This document shows positions 1 to 11,905 of a DNA stretch of 64,000 bases, in pieces. Position 1 is the stretch's first letter; every line of letters begins with the position of its first letter. Under the pieces are notes generated by a model. That model did no database searches and was not told where the DNA came from. It worked only from the letters and a program-made list of their open reading frames with translations. The DNA is from Tetranychus cinnabarinus (taxonomy: Eukaryota; Arthropoda; Arachnida; Trombidiformes; Tetranychidae): assembly GCA_022266195.1 (NCBI GenBank), contig WHVY01000007.1, forward strand, positions 1,984,001 through 2,048,000, written 5' to 3'. The position numbers and the translations under genes are program-made.

Positions 1-131
1 TTAACAAAATGTTACAAAATATAAATATTTCCTCCTTGTATACTATTAAATTCAAATAAAGTAGCTTTAAAGTTTCTTTTCATTCTTTGAAAACTGTATA
101 GTAATGAACAATAATTTCATCTGCGCTACCT

Positions 132-3100
132 TGATGCATTTTTATACTTGAGCGCAAAAAGAAAATGCGAAACGCAACGAGAACAGAAATGCTTGCTATT
201 TAGGGCTCTTTTTAGGCGATCTTGAAAGTTTAAAAGCGCATACAGAAAATTTCTTACGGCAGCAAATGAAAATTAAAATGTGCGTAATGCTACATGTTAA
301 ATTGAAGCAAAAAGCATAGACTTTTTTGCCGAGAAAACATTGACAATGAACGGCAATAATGGCTGGTATGAATGTATTCATTCGTACATTGCCATTGGAG
401 AATTAAATTGTCTCACGTTTAAGTGTTATAATGTTTGATAATAAATTAGTCTCTCACGGTAAATGTTGAAGATGATAGACTTCTTAAACTAACTTGGATG
501 GTTTGTAACTTAAAAGATACATATATGCTTAAAAATACACAAATACTGCAAAACAAATACGCAAAAACGAGTGAAAAGACATCGCTTTCAAATTTAGAAG
601 CTGCAACATTCTGTTGATTTGTAGGGACATAAAAATTGAATTCTTTTGTGCGATATAAAAGTTTCTCTGGTCGATAGTTTCGATAGTCGCGAAAATCGAG
701 TTAAAAGTTGAAACTTTGAGCGTAAATATTTCGAGAATAAAAGCAGCCTCAATCTATACTTTCACCAAACATTAGATTTTGCTATGAGAAATAACATAAC
801 ATGTCCGAAGTTTGAAAAAATCTGAGCGAATTCCTTTAAAAATGAATATTCTAGCAATACATCTTAAATAATCATGTCTTTTGTTACTTAAAAGACAAAA
901 TAAACACAGTTTTCACGTTATGCACAAATAAACACAAACACTGCAAAACAAATGGCCGAAAACGGGTAAAAATAAACCTCTTTCAAATTTAAACGATTTT
1001 AGTTTATACGGACATGAAAACTGAGTCCATTAATGCGATTTAAAAGTTTCTCTGACACACAGCTTTCGAGAAAATCGCGTTCAAAGTTGAAACTTAAATC
1101 GTCTTTTGTACAATTATGAACTATGATATTTCCATAAAACTGATTTACACGATGTAATATTGAATAGCCAACCAGAAAATGTAATTTATTAAATGGAATG
1201 AAGTTTTAAGTTTCTGTAAAACAGATAAGTTCGATTTTGCGTTAAACTGATGGCATTCTCTCACCTTAAGATTCAGCAAACTGAAACTTATTATTGGCCG
1301 ATAAAACTTGTTGGTACAGTTCATAGATCAACTAATTCTTTCAATTTTGCAATAGTTCTCTTTATTTCGGCCGATAGGACTTAAAACTTTGAGCGTCAAT
1401 ATTTTTAGAATGGCATCAAATACAATCATCATTCTTTCTCCAATTTACTTCTTTACTAATTAGTAATTCAATGCAATGCAATAATTTTCTATTAGCGCAT
1501 TTGGCTTACGATATTTGGCTTGTGAATATTGAAGAAACCACTTATTAAATAATCCAAACTCATCTCAATGCATATCTTGGTATCTAAACCATTTTTCTGG
1601 TTAAACTTGCAAATGAAATGCAAAGAATGCTGCTAAAGACGCGAACATTTAAGTTAAAAGTTAAGAGTCGGCAACAGTTTTGTAAAGAAATAAAAACTGA
1701 ATCCAATCGTGCTATTATACTGTTCGTGCGATGGACAGTTTTCGAGAAAATCGAGATCAAAGTTAAAACTTTGATCGTCTTTTGTACATTTATGAAAGCA
1801 TATTTTCTCATGAAACTAATTTACCTTTTGTATTTTTGAATGACCAACCAAAAAATGGTCTTATATTGAGAAATAACATTTTCTGTTTCTGTAAAACAGA
1901 TCAAGTTCGATTTTAAGTTGAACCGATCTCTTTTCGTGACCGTATGAGTTAGAGAACTGAAACTTATGATTCGTCCATAAAAACTGTAGCTTCACTTTAT
2001 GGATAAAATACTGCTTTCAATTTATCAACAGTTCTCTTGATTTTGACCATTGGTTCTAAAACTTTGAGCGTCAATATTTCGAGTATAATAGCAGCCACAA
2101 TCAATATATTTTGACCTAACATTAGATTTTGTTATGGGTAATAACATGATATGAACTAAAACTGTAGAAATCTGAGTCAATTCATTTAATTATGAATATT
2201 CTACTAACATATCTTAAGTAATCATTTACATTTGCCAATAAAGTATCAATTCTGACAACCTAATGTAATAGTTGCTATAACTTTTTTTGTAGTTTCACCA
2301 ATGTTCTGAAATTTGAATATATCATAACCCGAAATAAAATTTTATTGTTGATGAAATAATGATGATTGTAAGTGCAACCACGTCCAAAATATCGAAGTTA
2401 AAACATTTATCGATCAACGGCCAATATAAAGAGAATTTTTGGAAGATTGAAAGAAGTATGCAATCTATGATCTGTACCAACAAGTTTTATGGACCAATAA
2501 TAAGTTTCAGCTTGCTAAATTTCACAGTCAGAAAATACGATCGGTTTAACGCAAAATCGAACTTATCTGTTTTACAGAGACTCAAAACTTTATTTCATTT
2601 TATAAAGTTCATTTTCTGATTGCCTATCCAAAATTGCAAAAGGGAAATTAGTTTCATGAGAAAATATGCTTCAATAAATGTACAAAAGACGATCACAGTT
2701 TTAACTTTGATCTCGATTTTCTCGAAAACTGTCCATCGCACGAACAGTATAATAGCACGATTGGATTCAGTTTTTATTTCTTTACAAAACTGCCGACTCT
2801 TAACTTTTAACTTAAATGTTCGCGTCTTTAGCAGCATTCTTTGCATTTCATTTGCAAGTTTAACCAGAAAAATGGTTTAGCTACCAAGATATGCATTGAG
2901 ATGAGTTTGAATTGTTTAATAAGTTGTTTCTTCAATATTCACAAGCCAAGTATCGTAATCCAAATATGCTAATTGAAAATTATTGCATTGCATTGAATTA
3001 CTAATTAGTGCAGAACTAGATTAGAGGAAGAATGATGATTGTAACTGATGGCATTCTCGAAATATCGAGGTTCAAAGTTTTTAGATCAACGACCAAAATA

Positions 3101-4645
3101 AAGAGAACTGTTCGCAAATCGAAAGAATTATTTTATCCATGGTCTGACCCAACAATTTTCATGTACCAATAATAAGTTTCAGCATGCATAATCTTACGAT
3201 CAGACAATGCGATCAGTTTAACGCAAAATCGAACTTATCTGTTTTACAGGAACTTAAAACTTCATTCCATTTAATAAATCACATTTTCTGATTGGCCATT
3301 CAAAGTTACAAAGGGGAAAATAAGTTTCATGAAAAAATCTCCTTTCATAAATGTACAAAAGACGATCAAAGTTTCAACTTCTTACTCGATTTTCGCGGAT
3401 ACTGTTGGTCTGAGAAACTTTTAAGTCGCATTAATGGACTCAGTTTTTATGCCCATGTAAGCTCAAGGAGTCTAAAGGCGAAAGAGGTTTATTTTCATCC
3501 GTTTTTGCCCGTTTGTTTTGCAGTGTTTGTGTTTATTTGTGCATAATGTGAAAACTGTGTTTATTTTGTCTTTTAAGTAACAAAAGACATGATTATTTAA
3601 GATATATTGCTAAAATATTCATTTTTAAATGAATTGGCTCAGATTTTTTCAAACTTCGGACATGTTATGTTATTTCTCATAGCAAAATCTAATGTTTGGT
3701 CAAAGATTACTGATTGAGGCTGCTTTTATTCTCGAAATATTTACGCTCAAAGTTTTAAGTCCTATCGGCCGAAATAAAGAGAACTATTGCAAAATTGAAA
3801 GAATTAGCTGATCTATGATCTGTACCAACAAGTTTTATCGGCCAATAATAAATTTCAGTTTGCTGAATCTTAAGGTGAGAGAATGCGATCAGTTTAATGA
3901 AAAATCGAACTTATCGGTTTTACAGAAACTCTAAACTTTATTCCATTTTATAAATTACATTTTCTGGTTGGCCATTCAAAGTTACAAAGGGTAAAATAAG
4001 TTTCATGAAAAAATCTCCTTTCATAAATGTACAAAAAGCGATCAAAGTTTCATCTTTGAAATCGATTTTCTCGAAAACTATCGATCAGAGAAACTTCCAA
4101 ATCTCACAAAAGGATTCAATTTTTTCGTCCCTTCAAAGCAACAGACAGTTTCAGCTTTAAACAGCTTAAAATTCGAAAGAAATCGATTATACTCGTTTTT
4201 GTCATTTGTTTATATTTTTGCATAAATGTGACAACTGTGTCTTTTCAGTAACAAAGTTTGTTTAAGCAGTCTATCATCTTCATCGTTAGCCGAGTTAACG
4301 CACATTTGATGCCGTGAGATAAATCACATTTTCAAGCATTAGAGCGTGTAAATGTGAGACAATGTATTGCCTTACTCTAATGATAATAAAAAATTTGAAC
4401 GCTCGAATTTCTGCATTCATATCAGCCATTATTGCCGCTCTTTGCCGATTTTTTTTCAATAAAATCTATGCTCTTGCGTTTCAATTTTAACCTGTTGAGT
4501 TATGCACATTGTATTAATAATTTTTCATTTGCTAAGAAATTTCAAACTGGCTAGATCGCCTAAGAAGAGGTCTGAATGCCTTTCGGTTTTCGTTGCGTTT
4601 TGCATTTTCTTGCTTGCGCTTCAAGTATAAAAATGCACAACAAGA
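132..4645. repeat. Large foldback (inverted-repeat) element made of subrepeats
   Basis: The left half (about 132-2230) is mirrored by the right half (about 2235-4645). Landmarks pair up as reverse complements: 130-200 with 4570-4640, 890-1090 with 3340-3580, 1440-1620 with 2830-3010, and 1618-1839 with 2595-2846. Identity is imperfect, with many indels. Each arm contains about three related units of roughly 670-690 bp; the motif around 'aaactttgagcgt' recurs near 715, 1385 and 2055, and its mirror recurs near 2390, 3060 and 3745. Arms composed of direct subrepeats are the hallmark of Foldback-type elements. No transposase and no convincing target-site duplication were found. The short ORFs inside are mirrored copies of one another and are not genes. 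Confidence 0.8.
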
Positions 4646-5308
4646 TCTGTTTTATTTGGATATTGTTTACTTGCTAATTTGTACACAACATTCCAATCTT
4701 TAATTAGCAAGAGATAAATGAAGATGAACTTGAATTAGAAAGGACTTTTGTCCATTTTTCGATAGTTTTTCTTGATAATCTCTCAAGATTGGATTAATCC
4801 GTAGTTTTCAAGTTTAAATATTTTATTCATGATAATTCGAGAAAGATTTTATCAGTCAATAGTTTATGAAATAAGCTCTCTTTTAATCAGACTCTAATTA
4901 TAAATAAAAAACAAATGCATATGTGATGAAATGTAAATAATATATGACCTTTTTTTGTACAAAGATAAAATTAAATTAAAATATAGAAGAATTGGGTTAA
5001 AGACGATATTCTTCGTCGACTATATTGATTTATTTTTTGCTTTTCGTTATGTTTTCATGATTACGTTTTCAATTGACAAAGCAAAATTAATCTTATATAA
5101 ATGAGCAGATATTTTCAGTTTCACAGATGATAAGATGCAATTTATATAAAAAGAAAGTGTAAATTACTCTTCATTCAATAGTAGTATGCAAATGATAATG
5201 ACAAGTTTTTTGTAGGACAAAGGAATAGATAGAAGATCATGAACTCCACCAAGGAGTGAAAAACTTATTGTATAATAAATACACAATAATAATGGACTTC
5301 TCATAATT
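4646..5308. other. Non-coding AT-rich spacer
   Basis: Between the foldback element and the hAT-like gene I see only AT-rich sequence, with no convincing ORF or terminal repeat. Confidence 0.5.
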
Positions 5309-7384
5309 TTATGTAGAGTTCATTGTGCTTATTATTGCTGATTGCTGGTCATATTCATAATGGAAGTCATCTGCCGTCAAAACGTTACCCAAAATGTTTG
5401 AATCTTCAGCCTCGGACCGATCTGATTCAGAACCATAAGGTAAATCGGGTATAATTGTAAGTGGGGTTGGTAATGAATGCGATATCTTTGGCTCGTATTG
5501 ATTTGGAACAATCGTTTCAAGAAGATGTACATTACTTCTGATTGCAATCAATTTATGGTTTCGATTATCTAAGCGGTTTCTCTTTTTTTCTGGTTGATGG
5601 CCTCTTTGCATGAGCATTTTATCGACTGTAACATTACAAGATGGAACTGACAGTAACTTAATACCAATTTCTGAAAGATAACGATGTGACTCGTGGCGTC
5701 GAATAAATTTCCACCATTCAAGAGGTCCTACAATCTCGGATTGCTTCCAAACCATATCTGATTCAAAATAGCCTGTTTTGGTGGTATAGTTGCTAAAGCT
5801 ACGGATTAACTGATCAAAAATTTCCGTTTTTGCATTATTCCAAATAACTCGAGCATAATCTAATAAAAATTTTTCCGCACTTTGCAACTCTGGCTCTGCT
5901 AGGGTGGTACCTTTCTTTCGAGGGTCCAGTACGTTCGCTAAAAAATATGCGGGACTAATGTCAGTTAGAAATCGTTTTTTTTCCTCAACAAGTGGCAAAA
6001 TTTGCGGTATTAGCACTGAAAAAATAGCTGTTGAGCCTTGGCACGAAGCGAATCGTTCATGGATACCACGAAACATATCAGGAATATCGGAAATAGGACT
6101 ATAGTTTAATTCCATAATATTAATGTACTCTTGAATAGTATGAAAAATCATTTTAATATGGTCGATCCTATCCCAAAAGTCAACAGTTAAGATGATGTCA
6201 CGAATTCTTGCATCGAAAGGAACAGATGAGTCCATGGCCATCGAACGAAGAATCTGTTTACCAATGGATAGTTGATTAATGTTCAGATAAGACGAATATC
6301 TAGATTTGAAGTAAAAAGAAGCCATGTTTACTGCACTGTTTGGCACTCCTGCCGATTTTCCAGCCATTTCTTGAAACTTTGGATTTAAAACATGAGATCT
6401 TTTAATTTCAGAAGAAATATTATGTGCAACTTGCATTATTTGAGCTATTTCAGGAATTCTCGCAATATCATCTAGTAAAGAGTTGAGACAATGAGCTGCA
6501 CATCCAAAGGTGAGTAAATGGGGAAACGAAGTGCGTAGTACTTGTCCTAATATTCTCATCTCTGAGGCATTGTCTGAAATAATGGCAGCAAAGTTTTCAC
6601 TTCCTTTATCTTCGATGATTGGCTTCAAAAGGGTGAAAATATATTTAGCGGTATGTTGATTGTTTTTAGCGTCTATGGATGAATGAAAAACAGGAGATGG
6701 AGTACAGATGATAATATTTATAGTGTCATTGTTCAAAACACTAGAAAACCCATCTAGAGCAATAGTCAAACAGTCACTTTTACTAAGATAAGCTTCGGTT
6801 GCACTCATAACTTGACGGTATTCATTGTCAAGTAAAGTTGTGTTCAAAACATTTCGTGACGGTAATGCAAAATCAGGTCGAAGGCGGTGAAAAAACTTTT
6901 TCCAGTGATCATTGTCAACAAAGTGATAAGGAAGGGAAGAACTATAGACAGCACGTGCAAATAATATTCTAAGCTCTTCTTGTTCTTCAGCTGGATCTAA
7001 GTGAACTTTAACAGATTTGTCAGCAAAACTAGAAGAGGCACCCATATCTGGTGGTTTATCCAAAGAAAGTTGTCTACGCTTATTTGATTCCTTGATAAGT
7101 TTATCATGAGCAGAAATTCCGGACACATCAGGTCTGTCAAGTTCACCGGCTTCCATTTGCCTTCTATGCGTGAACCTTTCATTTTCATTACTTAAGTTTG
7201 CTTTGATTTCGACCGGACATAGACTGCATTTTTCGATTAAATGCGCTTTGATTTGAGTTGCATTTCGACGATATCGGCTAGAACAGAATATACACTGGAA
7301 TGAGTCAGATGATGTTTCATAAACATAGGACCAGACGAGTGAAGATTTTCGACCACGACCAGGAGCCATTTGTGTTGGAGTCAT
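5309..7384 (-). CDS. hAT-like transposase, intact ORF (BED finger + DUF659-like core)
   Basis: A single 691-codon ORF with no intron. The N terminus has a BED-type zinc finger (C-x2-C around FQCIFC, followed by H and C in HLIEKC, within about residues 28-55). The middle carries a DUF659/RNase-H-like core with an acidic residue in TIALDG, a second in IISDNAS, and the CAAHCLN motif typical of hAT proteins. The C terminus has a hAT dimerisation-like segment (LLSVPSCNVTVDKML, then KKRNRL). The position usually occupied by the catalytic Glu of the hAT 'SERxFS' motif reads VDKML, that is Asp, so activity is uncertain. I found no hAT-like terminal repeats or 8-bp duplications in the flanks. It could be a decayed autonomous element whose ORF survives, or a host-domesticated gene. 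Confidence 0.8.
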   Translation of the reverse strand: MTPTQMAPGRGRKSSLVWSYVYETSSDSFQCIFCSSRYRRNATQIKAHLIEKCSLCPVEIKANLSNENERFTHRRQMEAGELDRPDVSGISAHDKLIKESNKRRQLSLDKPPDMGASSSFADKSVKVHLDPAEEQEELRILFARAVYSSSLPYHFVDNDHWKKFFHRLRPDFALPSRNVLNTTLLDNEYRQVMSATEAYLSKSDCLTIALDGFSSVLNNDTINIIICTPSPVFHSSIDAKNNQHTAKYIFTLLKPIIEDKGSENFAAIISDNASEMRILGQVLRTSFPHLLTFGCAAHCLNSLLDDIARIPEIAQIMQVAHNISSEIKRSHVLNPKFQEMAGKSAGVPNSAVNMASFYFKSRYSSYLNINQLSIGKQILRSMAMDSSVPFDARIRDIILTVDFWDRIDHIKMIFHTIQEYINIMELNYSPISDIPDMFRGIHERFASCQGSTAIFSVLIPQILPLVEEKKRFLTDISPAYFLANVLDPRKKGTTLAEPELQSAEKFLLDYARVIWNNAKTEIFDQLIRSFSNYTTKTGYFESDMVWKQSEIVGPLEWWKFIRRHESHRYLSEIGIKLLSVPSCNVTVDKMLMQRGHQPEKKRNRLDNRNHKLIAIRSNVHLLETIVPNQYEPKISHSLPTPLTIIPDLPYGSESDRSEAEDSNILGNVLTADDFHYEYDQQSAIISTMNST

Positions 7385-9659
7385 GAATGCTTTGCTTTTG
7401 TACGTTCTTATAAATATATATATATATGTAAATATATATATATAGAATTAAAATTTATAATATCAGAAAAGGAGAAATGTTCTTGTCAAAGAAAATATGT
7501 TTAGAAGCTAATCCTCACGATACAGAAGAAGACATGCGAGAAACTGAGCATACTACTCATTAGCAGCTTTCATTCTGTACATTTGCTTTGATCCAAAGGT
7601 GAAGAGGGAAAAAAGTGATGCCAATCCAATCAAATTCTTGATAAAACTTTTTATTATTTGGAAAGACAATCTATTATTTGTAAGCGAAAAAACATCCACC
7701 AATGAATTGTTAGCCTCGTCAATGTTTTACAAGGATGATTTGAGAAAAGAGAGATCTGTGAAGAAACAAAAACAGAACAAAGAAATGAAAGAAAAGTTAC
7801 AGCAAATAAATTAATATCTCAAGAATATGATAGGACAAGGAGAAGAGAATGACTAAAGAATGGAATAATAATAATTAAAATGACAACTAAATAAGAATTA
7901 AACGAGAAATGATAATTTTATAATAATGTAATACAGAGTTACAACAAACACTGTGAGATAGAAAAAGAGAAAGAGAGAGACAGAGTTTAGTCAATATGAT
8001 GGACAATTAAATATACATTTATAACTAAATACCTGAAAAATGGTTTCAATCAATATTTAGTCCAAAGGTAAAAATGTCTCACATTTTTCAAAATTTATCT
8101 CGATTTAAATTAAGATGTCAATAGTTAATTATTTTAACAGTTTGAGACGACCAAAAATACAAGAAACAAAAAATAAACAACAATCATCAAGAAAACTGCA
8201 TCTCGTGAAGCAAACTACATTTAACCAAGAATAAGTAAGTACAGTTGTTGCTATAGTAACAACACATTAAATGCAGAAAGAAAAAAACGAAAGGGAATGA
8301 GGAAAAAAAGCCAAGGGGAAAGAAAAAGCAATCTTCAAAATTGTTATTACTTTTCATCGTCACTTGTTTTAACTAATATCAGTTGAAGATGATATTGAGA
8401 AGATATAAATTGATGAGAGTTAAACTAATTAGTGATCAACAAAAATTTCAAAACTGGAAGACAATTAAACCCAAATAATTATGAAAATTTGACTGAAACT
8501 CTTTAACTGTTTACTTTACCAAATTTTTTCTTGAATGTACTCCGTATGTAATTGTATCACCGCCATTATCATTGACATCAACCTGAAAATTAATCTCATC
8601 ATAACCATCATCTTATGCTAATCAAGGCAAAAAATGGATTTTTCCAAAATTTGGAATCTTCATCGAAAAGTTTTCTCCGTTTCTCGTGTGATTTGCTTTC
8701 AACTATTCAATGGATCAACTCAATATTTCTAGTCTTCTAATGTTGCTCTACTGCTTAATAATAATATTATTATTTTTGTTATTATTATAGTTATTGTTAT
8801 TATTATTACAATATTCTTGGCATACAGTGTGTTATTATGCTTCCAAGGTGAAACTTGGTGATTATTTTTTGCCCTACCATTATTATTATTCACATTAATA
8901 ATATTTTCTCTTTATTATTATTATATCTTTTATTATTGTTATTACTTTTTTCTTTATTGTTATTAGTTTTTCTTTATTATTATTGTTATTAGTTTTTGTT
9001 CTTGGCTCTAAGGAAGGACTGGTTCAAATTGTATGACCCTAACATAACTATTTTCATCCATTTTCTACTTCTTCGTATAATTTGTTACTTATTTATAAAT
9101 ATATGAATTTAATTATGTTAACTTTTGGGTTTCATTATTCAAGCGACTTTAAATTGATATTCAATAAGTTTGTTACATCAGAACAGTATTTATGAATTTG
9201 GTTGATTTGTATTTCGATATTCATTAATGATGTTAATTCGTCTGTTTTCGATAATTTATGTTCATTGGTTGCGATCAATCAATTCATGGTTTATTCATTG
9301 CAAATTAATGTTTGAATAACTTGTACTGTCAAGATTACTGTTAGCAATCTTTGCAGATGAAATTATTGCTTGTAAAGATTTGAATTTCTCATTAATTACT
9401 ATGCAAAACAGTCTAATTTTTGCTAATCTATTCGGTTTACTTAATCAAAATATAATTTTGATTTGATTAAACTTCGTACTTTAAAGTACGAAGTTATTAA
9501 TAATTTGAAAGAAAAGTTGGCTAATTTACTTAGAAAAACTCTACAGGATGGCGACACTTTGAGTGATCACATTGTTAAGGTTTAGTCTTCAGTTTGATTA
9601 TATAACTGCACATTTTGTTTTTGCTGGTTTTTTGTGATTTTTTACTAATTAAAACGAAT
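7385..9659. other. Intergenic, with AT and TTA microsatellites
   Basis: No supported gene. An (AT)n-like tract lies at about 7413-7443, a GA-rich tract at about 7955-7985, and degenerate TTA/ATT trinucleotide runs at about 8755-9000. The 71-codon ORF at 7599-7814 is Lys-rich low-complexity sequence without homology that I recognise. The last 200 bp should contain the PHB2 promoter. Confidence 0.6.
9470..9495. repeat. Perfect 26-bp palindrome upstream of PHB2
   Basis: AACTTCGTACTTT is followed at once by its exact reverse complement (13-bp arms, no loop), 165 bp upstream of the PHB2 start codon. It could be a dimeric factor-binding site or chance. Confidence 0.6.
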
Positions 9660-11288
9660 ATGTCTCAACAATTTAAAGATATGGCCAGTAAATTTGGCAA
9701 AGGTGGTCCAAAAGGACTTGGCTTGGGTATGAAACTTCTTGCTGCAACTGGTGCTTTAGGTTATGGTTTGACCAAGTCTGTCTTTACCGGTTAGTATTAA
9801 CTTTTCCTAAACCATGTGCTTTCCTTTAAGAAATTATAAAAAATCAAATTTATTCCTAAAATTCAGTTGATGGAGGTCACCGAGCCATTATTTTTAGTCG
9901 ACTTGGCGGTATTAAAAATGAGATTTACCCAGAAGGTCTTCATTTTAGGTGTGTATTTAAAACGCATTGTCATTACTGTTGTGTTATTGTCTAGTCAATA
10001 ACATGTTCTTCTTGAATAAATTGTCATTCTTTTTTCTATATTTTTCAGAATACCCTGGTTCCAATATCCCATTATTTATGATATTCGTTCGCGGCCAAGA
10101 AAAATTTCATCTCCTACTGGTAGCAAAGATTTACAAATGGTGAACATTTCTTTGAGAGTCTTGGCTCGTCCTGATGCCCTTAAGTTGCCAGAAATGTATA
10201 GAATGCTAGGAACAGACTATGATGAAAGAGTTCTGCCATCCATTTGCAATGAGGTATTTTAAACCATTGGTCTTTATTTTCCAGCATTTTAATTACTATC
10301 TTTTCACTTTCATTTAAATCCTTAGGTTCTAAAAAGTGTTGTAGCTAAATTTAATGCATCCCAGTTAATCACACAGCGTCAACAAGTTTCCCTTCTTGTA
10401 CGAAAAGAATTGATAGAACGAGCAAAGGATTTCAACATTATCTTGGATGATGTTTCTTTGACTGAATTAAGTTTCAGTAAAGAATATGCTGCTGCTGTCG
10501 AATCTAAACAAGTCGCTCAACAAGAGGCTCAGCGAGCTGCATTTATCGTCGAACAAGCTAAACAGGAACGACAACAGAAAATTGTCCAAGCTGAGGGAGA
10601 AGCCGAAGCAGCGCTTATGATATCCTTTTCATACTTTTCACAATTTATCTATTCAATTTTTAATTTTTTTTTGATTAGCTCAATTTCATGATGAGAATTT
10701 GAAGAAGGCGAACTTAGTATCTTCAGAATGAGAAAGTCCATCAATCTTAACTTCATTCTTCTCTACACGAGAAGAGGGGGTAAAACCCTTTTAAAACTTC
10801 TTAAATGGAGTTGTAAAAGGTGGACGATAAAAATTGACTTTAGTTTCACGAATTAGTCAAGTTAGTTGAAGCAATGCTACGTTGATTAGAATACTAAGTT
10901 GCACAGAACTTTCTCACGAAAGTTTCTTCATTTATTCCAATGATTTAACCTTTAGTAATCTGATTTCAATCTATGTTCAAGTTTTTTCTTTGTCCAAAGG
11001 CAATATTTTCCTTAACTCTCTTCTTTACTTAGGTGAGGCCATCTCAAAGGACCCTGGTTACCTTAAATTAAGAAAGATTCGAGCTGCCCAACACATTGCT
11101 AAAACGGTAAAAAATTTGATTGAGTTGCACGCAACTATTTAAAAATTAACTTCTAAAATCATCAATTCTCTTTTTAGGTCGCTGGTTCACAAAACAGAGT
11201 CTACTTGAATGCTGGTTCACTCATGTTGAATATTGCTGATAAGGAGTACGATATCACATCGGAGACAATCAAACCCGCTAAAAAATAA
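9660..11288 (+). CDS. PHB2: Prohibitin-2
   Basis: Exons 9660-9789, 9867-9948, 10049-10253, 10326-10619, 11029-11106 and 11178-11288 total 900 nt, giving 299 residues, the same length as human PHB2. The product is a mitochondrial inner-membrane scaffold that assembles with PHB1 into rings chaperoning respiratory subunits and stabilising OPA1 processing. The N-terminal membrane anchor (GLGMKLLAATGALGYGL) is followed by the SPFH/band-7 domain (SRLGGIKNEIYPEGLHF, IPWFQYPIIYDIRSRP) and the coiled-coil region (QEAQRAAFIVEQAKQER). The exon 4/exon 5 join is not GT-AG. It uses an AT-AC intron of U12 type and restores the conserved LGEAISKDPGY without a gap. A polyadenylation signal AATAAA lies at 11315-11320. 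Confidence 0.95.
10620..11028 (+). other. U12-type AT-AC intron in PHB2
   Basis: The 5' end reads ATATCCTTTT (10620-10629), the minor-spliceosome donor consensus. Upstream of the 3' end is TTCCTTAAC (about 11008-11016), the U12 branch-point consensus, and the intron ends in AC at 11028, about 13 nt after the likely branch adenosine. Using these sites keeps the frame (…AALM | LGEA…) and matches the family. No GT-AG alternative nearby gives the conserved protein. Confidence 0.93.
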
Positions 11289-11905
11289 CCAGAATATGAT
11301 AAATTAGTTCACTTAATAAAAAAATAGTTTATTCATAGATTTCGAAGAAATGTCAAAATTTTGTTGCAATTCCTTATGTATTGATTAAATCTTTTTTCAC
11401 CTAAACTTTTCTGTCATATTTCTTTGCCAATTATCATTTTAATTTTGCTTGATTATTAATTACAGAGGCAATGAAAGTGTTCAAGTCTATTTCATCAGCC
11501 TGTTTATTAGAGCTTGAATCACATTCCTTTCATGATCTAAAAATAGCCAACATCCACTTTCCTTAGATTACTGAGAAACATATTTAATTATTCTAAATAA
11601 TTTTCATTCCCATCTTCTGATGTGAAACAAATATAATTTTTTTATGTTACTATTGACGCGAATAATTCATTGATGCAATTAAATAATGAAACTGAATTTA
11701 AAATTTAGCGCGATATTTTCACCTCAAATGCTGTGAAATTAGCTTTTGGAGTTAAACCTACTCAGTTAACCTTGGCGTTCTCAAAAAAATTTGTGACACT
11801 TTGATTACAATTTCTTCAACACTTTATTGAATTGTTTGATTGAAATAATTTTAATTATTTTTCCTCAATAGTTTGTGATCTTGTGAATTCAGCCCTCTTC
11901 AAATT
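11289..11905. other. PHB2 3' UTR and spacer
   Basis: Contains the PHB2 polyadenylation signal at 11315-11320; otherwise AT-rich. The 3' part is the expected promoter of the NDUFA4-like gene. Confidence 0.6.

Noticed and set aside
1618..2880. Three ORFs of 73-86 codons near 1618-1839 (plus), 2595-2846 (minus) and 2620-2880 (plus)
   Set aside because: The 1618 and 2595 ORFs are mirror copies created by the foldback arms and the 2620 ORF is the opposite strand of the same arm; no codon bias or domain; repeats, not genes.
7599..7814. 71-codon Lys-rich ORF
   Set aside because: Low-complexity AT-driven composition, no domain, no splice context.
10410..10691. PHB2 ending at 10691 by reading through exon 4
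   Set aside because: Read-through gives a hydrophobic non-homologous tail; the AT-AC intron restores the full conserved protein.
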